Assembly: GCF_050271975.1 (NCBI RefSeq)
Contig: NZ_CP189850.1
Span: 2,728,001 to 2,792,000, forward strand
Direction of reading: 5' to 3'
DNA length: 64,000 bases
Source of the DNA: Litorimonas sp947503715
Lineage (GTDB): Bacteria; Pseudomonadota; Alphaproteobacteria; Caulobacterales; Maricaulaceae
The notes beneath the pieces were generated by a model. The model had not been told where the DNA came from and searched no databases. It worked only from the letters and a program-made list of their open reading frames with translations. Position numbers and translations under genes: made by a program. The number at the start of each line of letters is the position of its first letter. Within the stretch, counting starts at the first letter, position 1. Of this stretch, positions 50,791-59,562 are shown piece by piece.

Positions 50791-50863
50791 AGACTCGAAC
50801 TTCCACGGGTTTTACCCCACAGCGACCTCAACGCTGCGCGTCTACCAATTCCGCCACGGCCGC
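50777..50863 (-). tRNA. tRNA-Leu (anticodon GAG), CCA encoded
   Basis: The minus strand folds as an 87-nt leucine tRNA: acceptor GCGGCCG with CGGCCGC, D-arm, anticodon stem CAGCG/CGCTG with loop TTGAGGT (anticodon GAG at 50827-50829), a long variable arm with GGGT/ACCC, T-arm with TTCGAGT, discriminator A and encoded CCA. The class II variable arm and anticodon identify Leu(CUU/CUC). It serves as integration site of the adjacent element. Confidence 0.95.
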
Positions 50864-51009
50864 ACATTAAGGTTGGCGGTCTATAGGGGCGTCAGGTCGA
50901 CTTGTGAAGCCTAAAATGTACGCGAATGTCATGGAATACAGCTTAGCATGGGGAGCGTTTACGTCAGGCTTCCACCTATGCTAACGGGGCGCTTCTAGGA
51001 GATATGATT

Positions 51010-51459
51010 ATGACCCATTTTACACTTTCCCTCTTGGCGGGCGCAGCCGTCATCCTTGCGGCTTGTGGCGGCAATGACGCGCCCGAAACGGCGGCAGACA
51101 TTCAACAGATAGAGGCGAATGCCTCCGCTGAACTGGCCGATATGAAGCCGGCGGAGATGATTGACTATCTGAATGAAGAAGCGCTCGCCGTGACAGATGT
51201 CCTCAAAACTGTGACGGATAAGGCGAGTGCTGAAGCGGCGATTGATGATCTGCGTGCGCGCGGCCCGAAATTGGCGGCGGCGTTTAAGGCCTTTGAAAAT
51301 ATTGATGAGAATGAGATCAGCTTTGGCCTGATGCGGAAACTACCGAAAGTCATGCAGACACAGGCGGGCCTCGTCTCTGAAATGGGTCGGATTAGCGAAA
51401 TCCCCGAGGCCCGCGCGGTCATTGAAACCGAATTAGATAAGTTGGAACTCCCCAAATAA
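51010..51459 (+). CDS. Putative lipoprotein, unknown function
   Basis: The 149-aa product has a lipoprotein signal with the lipobox LAACGG near residue 19, then an acidic, mostly helical domain (DIQQIEANASAELADM, KPAEMIDYLNEEALA). There is no known catalytic motif. AGGAG lies eight bases before the ATG at 51010, better spaced than for the ATG at 51004. It is directly followed by lipB, whose coding region appears to begin at its stop codon. Function unknown. Confidence 0.7.
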   Translation: MTHFTLSLLAGAAVILAACGGNDAPETAADIQQIEANASAELADMKPAEMIDYLNEEALAVTDVLKTVTDKASAEAAIDDLRARGPKLAAAFKAFENIDENEISFGLMRKLPKVMQTQAGLVSEMGRISEIPEARAVIETELDKLELPK

Positions 51460-51539
51460 CCGACAAAATTTTCAGCGATAAACCTGTTCTCTGGGAGGTT
51501 TCAGAGGGCCTCACCGATTATGCCTTTGCGCATGAGCGC

Positions 51540-52124
51540 ATGAAAACGCGCGCGGCGGCCATCGCAGCGGGCGAAGCGGAAGAGCTCGTCTGGTTGGTGG
51601 AACATCCCCCGCTTTATACGGCGGGGACCTCTGCCAACCCTGCAGACCTCGTCGCGCCGGATCGATTTGAGGTGCACGAGACGGGACGTGGCGGGCAATA
51701 TACCTATCACGGGCCCGGACAACGCGTCGGCTATGTCATGTTAGACCTGCGCGATAGGGGGCGGGATGTGTCCGCCTTTGTGCGGGGGCTGGAACAATGG
51801 ATTATTGATGCGCTGGCACAATTCGATGTGACAGCAGAACGCCGCTGCGGCCGGGTCGGGGTCTGGGTCACACGGAATGATGGACGTGAGGAGAAGATCG
51901 CGGCGATTGGCGTACGTCTGAAAAAATGGGTCAGCTTTCACGGGATTAGTGTGAATGTCTCCCCGGACCTCACCCATTTTGACGGTATCATCCCCTGCGG
52001 TATTCGGGAACATGGCGTCGCGAGTTTAGCAAATCTTGGTCATTCGGCCACGATGGTGGATCTCGATATGGCGTTGAAATCAGCGTTTGAAGCCCTGTTC
52101 GGGCCAACGACGATTACCGCATGA
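51540..52124 (+). CDS. lipB: Octanoyltransferase LipB, start codon unresolved
   Basis: The protein contains ELVWLVEHPPLYTAGTSA, GRGGQYTYHGPGQRVGYV, KIAAIGVRLKKW (catalytic Lys) and FDGIIPCGI (catalytic Cys), which identify LipB. It transfers octanoyl from ACP to lipoyl domains. The given ATG at 51540 yields 194 aa, but the same frame reads family-like sequence upstream (PVLWEVSEGLTDYAFAHERM from about 51483) with no ATG, GTG or TTG before an in-frame stop at 51438. Only ATT (51468) or ATA (51456) are available there. The true start is likely non-canonical or altered. Confidence 0.9.
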   Translation: MKTRAAAIAAGEAEELVWLVEHPPLYTAGTSANPADLVAPDRFEVHETGRGGQYTYHGPGQRVGYVMLDLRDRGRDVSAFVRGLEQWIIDALAQFDVTAERRCGRVGVWVTRNDGREEKIAAIGVRLKKWVSFHGISVNVSPDLTHFDGIIPCGIREHGVASLANLGHSATMVDLDMALKSAFEALFGPTTITA

Positions 52125-52127
52125 AAA

Positions 52128-52149
52128 AAGCCCGCCAAATGACGGGCTT
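52128..52149. terminator. Bidirectional terminator between lipB and DUF805 gene
   Basis: AAGCCCG (52128-52134) pairs with CGGGCTT (52143-52149) around an 8-nt loop. On the minus strand six T follow, giving a good terminator for the DUF805 gene. On the plus strand CTCAAACTTTT follows, a weaker tail for lipB, whose stop lies 3 bp upstream. Confidence 0.7.
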
Positions 52150-52172
52150 CTCAAACTTTTAATCGAACCGGC

Positions 52173-52709
52173 CTAGCTAAATGTATCAGCTGTGCTTGTT
52201 TCTGGACCAAAGCGATTATCATGGTCTTCGTGTTTGATCATGCCGTTAAAGACCATCGCGATGACATAGGACAGGACAGCGCTGGCCACGGCGGAAATAA
52301 TCATTCCCATCTGTGTCATACCGCTGGCCCCCATCGCGGCGGACATAGCGCCGCCAATATCGCCTTCGGCTGCCGCAGCTTCAGCAGCTTCAGTTGCCGC
52401 AAGTGCCGCATCCGCGTCCACGAACATTGGCGTCAGGATCAAGGACAGGACAAAGCCGGCGACCATGCCGACGATAATTGGAATCAAGCACATCCAACCT
52501 GATTTACCCGCATCGTGATAACGCTTAATCCAGAGCGCAATAGAGCACCACAGCAAGACAATCAAAATCGGAAATGATAGCAACGCCAACATTGGCGCGA
52601 ATGCGAAAAGCAAATTAATGATCAGGCCGATCACGATTAAGATCGTATAGCCCTTCATAAAGTCTGCAGGTCCAACACGACCCGACGGAGAAAACAGTAA
52701 ACTACCCAT
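52173..52709 (-). CDS. DUF805 membrane protein
   Basis: The 178-aa protein starts MGSLLFSPSGRVGPADFMKG, a DUF805 opening, with four membrane segments and IKRYHDAGKSGW, the conserved loop. An Ala-rich insertion (ALAATEAAEAAAAEG) lies in the second half. DUF805 proteins are common small inner-membrane proteins, without fixed function. I prefer the ATG at 52709 since the family pattern begins there. A second DUF805 gene follows upstream. Confidence 0.85.
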   Translation of the reverse strand: MGSLLFSPSGRVGPADFMKGYTILIVIGLIINLLFAFAPMLALLSFPILIVLLWCSIALWIKRYHDAGKSGWMCLIPIIVGMVAGFVLSLILTPMFVDADAALAATEAAEAAAAEGDIGGAMSAAMGASGMTQMGMIISAVASAVLSYVIAMVFNGMIKHEDHDNRFGPETSTADTFS

Positions 52710-52791
52710 GTGACACTCTCTCATTTGTTGAATAACGATAAGAGAATGGCGGATTCTAACGAAAAATCAAGAAAAATCGACGGGAATAAGT

Positions 52792-53301
52792 TTATGCGGG
52801 ACCGTAGCGATTTTCTTTAGAGTCAGGTTTTGCGAGGGCCAGCCAGAGGGAAAACCCGCCAATGACGGCACACATAAGGCCGTAAAGCCAACCTGTCCCT
52901 TCTGCCAATCTAGTTTCATATTCAGCTTGTAGCGCAGCGCGTACATCCTCGGGGGCGGGATTATCCGGCGTATATTGCGAAAAGGCGGTGAAATATTCAC
53001 TGCCGCCAAACGTCATCATGACACCAATCATGACGGCGATCAGCGCGACAATCATACCCGTCAGTGGCCAAAATGACCGCCCAATATCGTGCAGGCGTTT
53101 TCCGTAAACACAATACATCATGTGCAAAACGAGGAATGGAAAGGGCAATGAGATAAGAAAAGCCCAAACAGAATTACCCAATCGACCTAAAACAAAATTG
53201 AAAATCGTTGACAGAACAACGATTGCGACCAACCCAATCAGGTAGTCGCGGCGGCCCATTCGACCACGGGGAGAGAGCAGGATTTTCAACATATTTGGCA
53301 T
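52792..53301 (-). CDS. DUF805 membrane protein (second copy)
   Basis: The 169-aa protein has the same opening (LLSPRGRMGRRDYLIG) and the loop GKRLHDIGRSFWPL, with four membrane helices. It is a divergent paralogue of the neighbour 80 bp downstream. Starts at GTG 53310 and ATG 53292 are also possible. The pair may form one transcript that ends at the terminator near 52.1 kb. Confidence 0.83.
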   Translation of the reverse strand: MPNMLKILLSPRGRMGRRDYLIGLVAIVVLSTIFNFVLGRLGNSVWAFLISLPFPFLVLHMMYCVYGKRLHDIGRSFWPLTGMIVALIAVMIGVMMTFGGSEYFTAFSQYTPDNPAPEDVRAALQAEYETRLAEGTGWLYGLMCAVIGGFSLWLALAKPDSKENRYGPA

Positions 53302-53363
53302 AGCGTGCACTTAGCGCCCTGCCCCGCAAGGTACAAGCGGTGTGACCGAAATGTCGCGCCGCT

Positions 53364-55229
53364 TTATCCACCCGTATCCTGCTGCGTCGCGTTTAACGTC
53401 TCTTTCAATAAAGCCCGGTGTTTATCCGCCCGCTCGGCCAGTGCCGCTATATCGTCGCGCATCTCATAAGTCTCCTCGACGAGCTTATAATCAAATGCGA
53501 GAAAATCTTTGGCAAGGCGCGCCGCGCGGATATCGTCGAAGTCGAGCATCGTTAGCGCTGTCTCGCCGATTGCCAGCGCACCGCGAATGGTTTCCCGTTC
53601 CGCATAATCCACCCCTTCCGCCAAAAGATCAAAGAGATGCGTGCGGCCCCGTGCCCGCGCCAGAATTTTTGCATTTGGAAAAGCCTGTTTGATCGCTTTC
53701 ACCGCTGTCGTGACGGCAACACGATCATCCATCGCCACAATAATCAGCTTGGCTTCGTCCGCGCCCGCAATGCGAAGGAGATCCATATCCGTGGCGTCGC
53801 CATAGTAGACGCGATGTCCGAATTGTTTCAAAAATTCGATATGGTCGCCGTCAATGTCGATGATCGTCGTGCCGACATTCTGTGTTTGCAGCAATCGTCC
53901 AACCACCTGCCCCACCCGGCCAAATCCAAGGATGAGAACGGGATTATGCTCATTTTGCGGGCTCTCACCCGTCTTGGCGGCCGCTTGCAATTGCGGCGCG
54001 ACAAGCTTGTCATAAAACAGGACGAGGAGCGGCGTCAGCGCCATGGACAGCGCAATGACGGCATTTAGGAAGCTCGCCGTTTCAGGCTTGATCGCATTTT
54101 CTGTCAGGGCGAATTGGAACAGGACAAAACCGAATTCGCCTGCCTGACAGAGCAATGTTGCGAAGAGTATTCGACTGGAAATTTCCAATTTAAACAGCGT
54201 GCCAATACCAAACAACACAGCGAATTTCAGCGCGAGCAACCCAAAGACCACCGCGAAAATCTGAACGGGGAATTGTGCCAACATACCGAAGTCGAGGCTC
54301 ATCCCGACACTGATAAAGAAGAGGCCTAATAGCAACGCTTTGAATGGCTCAATATCGGATTCGAGTTGGTGCCGATATTCGCTATCCGCCAACACGACCC
54401 CGGCAATAAATGCGCCTAGCGCCGCAGAAAGACCCAACCAATTCATCAGTAAAGCCGCACCGATCACAAGAAGCAGAGCAATGGCTGTAAAAGTTTCGCG
54501 GACATTGGAGCGCGCAATCATACGAAAAACAGGACGTAGGAGCAGACGCCCCGCCAGTACCATGCCGCCCAATACACCGAATATTGCGAGGACAAACATA
54601 AAGCCTTCGGGACGCGCCATTGCCGGACCATGACTGTACTCATGACTGACGCCATGATCTGCGCCATGCGCGGCCTCAGCCCCGAGAATATTTGGATCGA
54701 GCACGTCTCCGCTCAGTCCACCCAAAAACGGGAGTGAGGCGATCATCGCAATGACAATCACATCTTGGAACAAGAGAACTGCGAAACCTGAACGCCCCTC
54801 AGGGTGACCCATGATGGACCGGTCTTGCATCATCTGAAGCGCAATAGCCGTGGAAGAGAGCGCCAATGCCATGCCGACAACAAAGGCTTCCGCCCAGGCC
54901 AGGCCAAGCGCGTGGGCAATTACCGTTATCAATACCGTCGTAATAAGGACCTGCAGCCCACCTAAACCCAGAAGTTTGGACCGCATGTCCCACAAGGCTT
55001 TGGGCTGTAATTCCAGGCCGATGAGGAACAGCATCATGACAACGCCGAATTCCGCAAAATGTAAAATCGTTTCCGGCTCTGTAATGAGGCCCAGAACATA
55101 GGGCCCAATCAGAACACCCGCAATCAGGTAACCAATGACAGACCCCAATCCGGATAATTTGGATATCGGGACCAGCACGCAGGCCGCCGCCAGAAAAACA
55201 AAAACGGAGAAGAGGAGGTCTGCACTCAT
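53364..55229 (-). CDS. Monovalent cation:proton antiporter (CPA2, KefB/C type)
   Basis: The 621-aa protein has about 12 membrane helices in a Na/H-exchanger domain (GYLIAGVLIGPYVLGL, MLFLIGLELQPKALW) and a cytoplasmic TrkA-N domain with LILGFGRVGQVVGRLL and the DATDMDLLRIAGADEA segment. KefB/C-type proteins export potassium in exchange for protons and protect against electrophiles when glutathione adducts bind. Given GloB, GST and OsmC in the same window, a detoxification role fits, but that is inference. Confidence 0.92.
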   Translation of the reverse strand: MSADLLFSVFVFLAAACVLVPISKLSGLGSVIGYLIAGVLIGPYVLGLITEPETILHFAEFGVVMMLFLIGLELQPKALWDMRSKLLGLGGLQVLITTVLITVIAHALGLAWAEAFVVGMALALSSTAIALQMMQDRSIMGHPEGRSGFAVLLFQDVIVIAMIASLPFLGGLSGDVLDPNILGAEAAHGADHGVSHEYSHGPAMARPEGFMFVLAIFGVLGGMVLAGRLLLRPVFRMIARSNVRETFTAIALLLVIGAALLMNWLGLSAALGAFIAGVVLADSEYRHQLESDIEPFKALLLGLFFISVGMSLDFGMLAQFPVQIFAVVFGLLALKFAVLFGIGTLFKLEISSRILFATLLCQAGEFGFVLFQFALTENAIKPETASFLNAVIALSMALTPLLVLFYDKLVAPQLQAAAKTGESPQNEHNPVLILGFGRVGQVVGRLLQTQNVGTTIIDIDGDHIEFLKQFGHRVYYGDATDMDLLRIAGADEAKLIIVAMDDRVAVTTAVKAIKQAFPNAKILARARGRTHLFDLLAEGVDYAERETIRGALAIGETALTMLDFDDIRAARLAKDFLAFDYKLVEETYEMRDDIAALAERADKHRALLKETLNATQQDTGG

Positions 55230-55304
55230 GGGAACACCTAAGAGTAATTTATTGAGACTTTAGACGCCTCAGTCTGGAATGACAGGTAAATTAAGCGCGC
55301 AGGA

Positions 55305-55712
55305 TTATCCCAATGTTGTTTCGACAATATTCCCATGTTCCAGCATTTTATGGACCGGGCATTTATTTGCAATCTCTACGAGGCGGCCAAGCTCTTCCTC
55401 CGGGAGGTCAGACTCAATATTCAACACCCGTGAGAAGACGCTCTTAGTCTCGCCGTCGGCTGTCTTGCGGTAACTATGTGTGACCGTGACCGCGATAGTC
55501 TCAATCTCCCATTTCTTCCGTCCCACATACATACGCAGCGTAATCGCCGTACAAGACCCCAGCGAGGCGCAGAGATATTCGAATGGCGACGGCCCGAGAT
55601 CGGAACTGCCATATTCGACAGGCTCATCCGCATAGAGATGGTGACGGCCATTCGTGACATCCAAGGTATATATTCCACCAAGACGTTCTTTAACGGTGAC
55701 GGGTTGCGCCAT
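55305..55712 (-). CDS. OsmC family peroxiredoxin
   Basis: The 135-aa protein has the OsmC pattern PFEYLCASLGSCTAITLRMY with the first reactive Cys and NKCPVHKML with the second. It reduces organic hydroperoxides in the cytoplasm. It starts one base inside the stop codon of the ATP12 gene (TAATG), the last of a five-gene overlapping operon. Confidence 0.9.
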   Translation of the reverse strand: MAQPVTVKERLGGIYTLDVTNGRHHLYADEPVEYGSSDLGPSPFEYLCASLGSCTAITLRMYVGRKKWEIETIAVTVTHSYRKTADGETKSVFSRVLNIESDLPEEELGRLVEIANKCPVHKMLEHGNIVETTLG

Positions 55713-56413
55713 TATAAAATCTCCACGAGGTTTGCGAGGGTGATGGTTTCCGTCCGCAGAGCGGCATCAATTTCCGCTTGCGCTTCATCTTCGCCCCAAT
55801 GTTCAATTTGATAGGCATTATCGACGCGGGACACATCAAAGGCGGTACGGGGATCCAGCGCCCGCTGTATCACCGCCATAGCCAAAACGACAGACCCATA
55901 AACGGCGATGAGATGCACGAAGAGCGTCAGTTTCAAATCATCTAATTCATCCGCATAGGACGCGACGGCTCTCAAACTGGCCTCAGGCTGTTCAAGCGCT
56001 GTGAGGCTCTCCGTTATTTTCAGGTCAACGCCCTGCTCTGCGCCCCAATCGCGCCAGTCATCCCAAGCTGCGGCTTGTCTCTCCTGCAAAATACGGGGTT
56101 GAGTGGCGCGGTAGCAAATGAGGTCTGTCCCGGCATAACGGACAGCTTCCTCTATCAGATCATCGCGACGGGTTGGCGTCTGCTCACTCGCGACATTGAC
56201 GAGCCGTGTGACGGGCATTGTGGATGGATCAATTTTATCAGTCTGCGCATCCCATTCTGCCGCGACCACCTTGGCCAGCGCTTCATTCGGCAAGGTCAAT
56301 TTCATCTTACCGGGTGTTCGGACCTGTCGCCCATCGAGCAGCACACACCATCCGTCATCAGACGGCTCAACGGTGACGTCCTGATAAAACCGCTTAGCAA
56401 GAGACTTGGCCAT
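55712..56413 (-). CDS. ATP12-type F1-ATPase assembly chaperone
   Basis: The 233-aa protein opens MAKSLAKRFYQDVTVEP and shows VLLDGRQVRTPGKMKLTLP, AEWDAQTDKIDP and MPVTRLVN, typical of ATP12. In mitochondria it guards the F1 alpha subunit; alphaproteobacteria keep the gene. The RYAGTDLICYRA segment near the middle is conserved. Start and stop overlap the neighbours by one base each, in the operon with the TPR/oxygenase and OsmC. Confidence 0.92.
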   Translation of the reverse strand: MAKSLAKRFYQDVTVEPSDDGWCVLLDGRQVRTPGKMKLTLPNEALAKVVAAEWDAQTDKIDPSTMPVTRLVNVASEQTPTRRDDLIEEAVRYAGTDLICYRATQPRILQERQAAAWDDWRDWGAEQGVDLKITESLTALEQPEASLRAVASYADELDDLKLTLFVHLIAVYGSVVLAMAVIQRALDPRTAFDVSRVDNAYQIEHWGEDEAQAEIDAALRTETITLANLVEIL

Positions 56414-58098
56414 TAATCCGGCACCACATCAAAGGGGAGGGTCAAGCGCGTTTCCTGCCCCTGAAACGGGACAGTCCCGTGCCACATATAGGAGGGGAAG
56501 AGGACGAGGCGGCCGGGTTTGGGCTGGATAAATTTTTCAGGTCCTACGCTCGGCAAAGGAAGAGAGGACTCGCCAAACTTAATCCACCCCTCTTTTGAAG
56601 TCTCATTCACGGAAGGTGGAATATCGACATAATAAGATGAGCTGATCCAGCCCATAGGATGGACATGATTAACATGATGCCCCGACTCGGAGAGACGGAC
56701 AGACCATGCCCCCGCAATGCGATAAGACTCCCGCTTTCGACGACATAGCGGGTGCTGCACATCCTGTGGTAGGCGGTACATGTAATCCCGAAGAGGCCCA
56801 TCGACCATGTCGAAGAAGGATTGAATGACCGGATCCTCGACAAGCGCGAGATTAATATCTGTCTGCGTCCCCTTCCGGAGTGACTGATTGACAGGCGTTC
56901 CAGTGTAGATGTGCAAACGACCCAAAGCGTCTTTCAAGGCCGCATTGAAAGATCCAATATCGGCATAGCCTTTTGGCGGGTCCAGATCATAAGGTCGAAC
57001 GAAACGGTCATAATCATAAAGCGCGGTATGGTCCGCACCACTGGCCCGTTGCAGCGTCGCGGCGAGAGCGAAGAGGAATTGATTATTCGGCGCTTGCCCC
57101 AGGGCAGACTGAATCAGCTTTTGAGCTGTCGTATAATTCCCCGCCACAATCGCAGCCTGCGCATAGCCGGTCATCAAGGACAGGTCGCCCGGTTTGACGC
57201 TCAGCGCTCTCTGATAGATCTCGCAACTGCCCGGCGCATTTCCATTGGACAGTGCAAAATTTGCCATCTCCCCCAATATCTCCGGGTTCGAGTCAAATTT
57301 ATCAGCCGCGACATCCATCAAGGCCCGTGACGCCGCATTCTGCTCTGCCCGTCGCAAGAGCTGGACACCTTTTATATAAGTCAGCGGTGTCGTGTCAGAT
57401 GGCACCGTATATTCTGCGATCATGTTCAGGGCCTCGGATCGCAGTCCCCGCATTTCCAAGGCGTTCACTCCTATACCCAGCGCTTTTGGAAACAGCTCAG
57501 ACCCAATCGGTAATTTCCCAATCGTCTCTTTCATCTCGTCTAACCGACTCATTGCCGAGAGAATAACGACCCGCTGAAGGGTCATGCGATCTGCATAGCG
57601 TGTCGCATTAACGGCGTTGAGTGTTTCAAGCGCGTCCTCATATTTGCCCAGATTGGTGAGCGCTTGAGACCGGGCATATTCCCCCATTTCGCCGAAGTCT
57701 CTACCGCTTTCCAATAATGTTAAAGCCTGACCAGGCTGTTCAGACTGAACATACATATCCAGTAAATTATCATAAGCAGGCTGATAATTCGAATCGAGCT
57801 TGATAGCCGCTTGATAAGCTTCTCTGGAGGCCGGCCAATCCGCCGCCTTTTTGAGAATATTTCCCCGCGTATTTGCCATTTCCGCCGTCAGGGGTGTCAG
57901 TGACGCAGCCTTTGACAGGCGTTGGTCAGCCGTCACGACTTGATTGACGGCAAGTGCCGTAAGCGCACCGAGGCGCAACACATCCGGCTGTTCCGGGTAG
58001 AGTTGCAGCAGGCTACGTATCCCGATTTCAGCCTGTATGACCTCACCCGCTTGATAGGCGCCGTAGAGGTTTTGAAGGGTTTGCGCGAGTTCGCTCAT
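56413..58098 (-). CDS. TPR protein with C-terminal 2OG-Fe(II) oxygenase domain
   Basis: The 561-aa protein has an N-terminal array of TPR-like helices (about residues 1-330). A C-terminal prolyl-hydroxylase-like domain follows: SGHHVNHVHPMGWISSSYYV (metal His), GWIKFGES, and RLVLFPSYMWHGTVPFQG followed by TRLTLPFDV (distal His and 2-oxoglutarate Arg). It may hydroxylate a protein recognised by the TPR part. The ATG at 58098 overlaps the pseudouridine synthase stop (ATGA). Substrate unknown. Confidence 0.85.
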   Translation of the reverse strand: MSELAQTLQNLYGAYQAGEVIQAEIGIRSLLQLYPEQPDVLRLGALTALAVNQVVTADQRLSKAASLTPLTAEMANTRGNILKKAADWPASREAYQAAIKLDSNYQPAYDNLLDMYVQSEQPGQALTLLESGRDFGEMGEYARSQALTNLGKYEDALETLNAVNATRYADRMTLQRVVILSAMSRLDEMKETIGKLPIGSELFPKALGIGVNALEMRGLRSEALNMIAEYTVPSDTTPLTYIKGVQLLRRAEQNAASRALMDVAADKFDSNPEILGEMANFALSNGNAPGSCEIYQRALSVKPGDLSLMTGYAQAAIVAGNYTTAQKLIQSALGQAPNNQFLFALAATLQRASGADHTALYDYDRFVRPYDLDPPKGYADIGSFNAALKDALGRLHIYTGTPVNQSLRKGTQTDINLALVEDPVIQSFFDMVDGPLRDYMYRLPQDVQHPLCRRKRESYRIAGAWSVRLSESGHHVNHVHPMGWISSSYYVDIPPSVNETSKEGWIKFGESSLPLPSVGPEKFIQPKPGRLVLFPSYMWHGTVPFQGQETRLTLPFDVVPD

Positions 58099-59084
58099 AG
58101 CAAGCCCTCCCAATCGACCTCGTCATTTTTCGGATTAAAACCGAGCGTTTGAAAGGCACTGAACATATGCGGCGGGAGGTCTGCGACAAGCTTGAGCGGC
58201 TCGCGGCCCTCGCGCGGAATTTCCAGTGAGCGCGCATGGAGGTGGAGCTGCCAGATAAGGCCGCCCGGCATAGGACGGTCCGTGAGGTAACGCGGGTCGC
58301 CTGCAATGGGTGCGCCGAGCAATTGCATGTGGAGACGCAGTTGATGCGTTCGTCCGGTGAGCGGCATCATGATGACCCAGGCGGCTTTCTGTCCGGCATT
58401 GGTCTGCACCTGATAGAGGGTCCGAGCATGTTTCGCACCGTCCGACCCGTGACGCACGGCGACCATGACTTCCTTGCCCTCATTGATATTGCCAAAGCGA
58501 TTATCGAGGCGACCCTTGGCCATGTAGCCCTTAATTTCGCCTGCCGGTGGTTTGGGCACACCATTGGTTACGCCCCAATAGATCTTCTCCGCACGGCGGC
58601 TCTGGAACGCCCGACCCGCCCATTTCGCGGCGGCGACGTTTTTCGCGATGAGCAGCACGCCGGAGGTATCACGGTCAAGACGGTGGACCAGACGGCAACC
58701 TTCTCCCAGCGCAGGCAGCATACCGTCCACATGACGGGTTGTTTTCGTACCGCCCTGCACGGCCAGACCCGCAGGTTTATTAATCGCAATGAGTTCATCA
58801 TCCTCATAAATCACAAGAGATTTAATGAGCTTCGCATCTTCCGGATTGACGGGTTTGGGACCGGACATATCGGACGGGTCCGGCAAGGGCGGCACGCGGA
58901 CTTCCTGCCCGCCCTCAACACGGACATTGCCCTTGGCGCGTTTCCCGTCGAGGCGAATTTCACCCTTGCGGAGAAGTTTTTCGACTTTGCCATGCGGGAT
59001 ATGCGGGAATTGCTTTTTGAACCAGCGGTCCAAGCGGGAGCCGGAGTCGTGGTCTGGGACCGTGATCTTTTGAACGCCACTCAT
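58095..59084 (-). CDS. RluA-family pseudouridine synthase
   Basis: The 329-aa protein has an S4 RNA-binding domain (SRLDRWFKKQFP, EKLLRKGEIRLDGKR) and the catalytic HRLDRDTSGVLLIAK with the active Asp, followed by GRTHQLRLHMQLLG. It converts uridines to pseudouridine in rRNA; RluC is the nearest named relative but the target cannot be fixed here. It overlaps crcB upstream and the TPR/oxygenase gene downstream. Confidence 0.9.
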   Translation of the reverse strand: MSGVQKITVPDHDSGSRLDRWFKKQFPHIPHGKVEKLLRKGEIRLDGKRAKGNVRVEGGQEVRVPPLPDPSDMSGPKPVNPEDAKLIKSLVIYEDDELIAINKPAGLAVQGGTKTTRHVDGMLPALGEGCRLVHRLDRDTSGVLLIAKNVAAAKWAGRAFQSRRAEKIYWGVTNGVPKPPAGEIKGYMAKGRLDNRFGNINEGKEVMVAVRHGSDGAKHARTLYQVQTNAGQKAAWVIMMPLTGRTHQLRLHMQLLGAPIAGDPRYLTDRPMPGGLIWQLHLHARSLEIPREGREPLKLVADLPPHMFSAFQTLGFNPKNDEVDWEGLL

Positions 59085-59476
59085 GTCGCGACTCCTCCGG
59101 CCAATGTCCGCATCAGGACTAATCCCAATCCGACGGCCATAATTGATAATAAAACTGACGCGCTGACATATCCGAACAATTGCCCATAGGCTTTCGTTTC
59201 AAACATCCGAAATGCTTCCAACGAAAACGCGGAGAAAGTCGTAAATCCGCCCAACACGCCGACACCTGCAAAAAGGCGAATATCGTTTTGCGCTTCAGGC
59301 GTCTTCATCGCTAACCAGCCAATCAGCAAGCCCATGAGCAGGCCACCAATCACATTCGCCAACAGCGTTCCTACCGGGAAACCCGGCCCAAAGGCCCGTA
59401 AAGATACAAGTCCGAGGCCGTGGCGCGCACTCGCACCGATGGCCCCGCCAAGGGCGACATAAAGAAAAGACATCAT
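59081..59476 (-). CDS. crcB: Fluoride channel CrcB/Fluc
   Basis: The 131-aa four-helix membrane protein has GGAIGASARHGLGL near the N-terminus, GTLLANVIGGLLMG and GGFTTFSAFSLE, the Fluc hallmark. It exports fluoride as a dual-topology dimer. It heads the five-gene overlapping operon crcB-rluA-TPR/oxygenase-ATP12-osmC. No fluoride riboswitch is apparent in the short upstream gap, which instead holds the terminator of the next gene. Confidence 0.94.
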   Translation of the reverse strand: MMSFLYVALGGAIGASARHGLGLVSLRAFGPGFPVGTLLANVIGGLLMGLLIGWLAMKTPEAQNDIRLFAGVGVLGGFTTFSAFSLEAFRMFETKAYGQLFGYVSASVLLSIMAVGLGLVLMRTLAGGVAT

Positions 59477-59517
59477 GGGCGGGACTTAGACCCGCCCTCC
59501 CCGCTTGGCCAATAAAA

Positions 59518-59539
59518 AACGGGGCCATAAGGCCCCGTT
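59518..59539 (-). terminator. Rho-independent terminator of the DUF1508 gene
   Basis: AACGGGGCC-ATAA-GGCCCCGTT forms a perfect 9-bp stem with a tetraloop, and the minus strand continues TTTT. It lies about 24 bp past the stop of the 781-aa gene and also separates it from crcB. Confidence 0.85.
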
Positions 59540-59562
59540 CTCAAACGCAATACAGTGCGGAC

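Noticed and set aside
59477..59562. Fluoride riboswitch upstream of crcB
   Set aside because: The 86-bp gap contains only the terminator of the preceding gene; no crcB-motif pseudoknot was visible.
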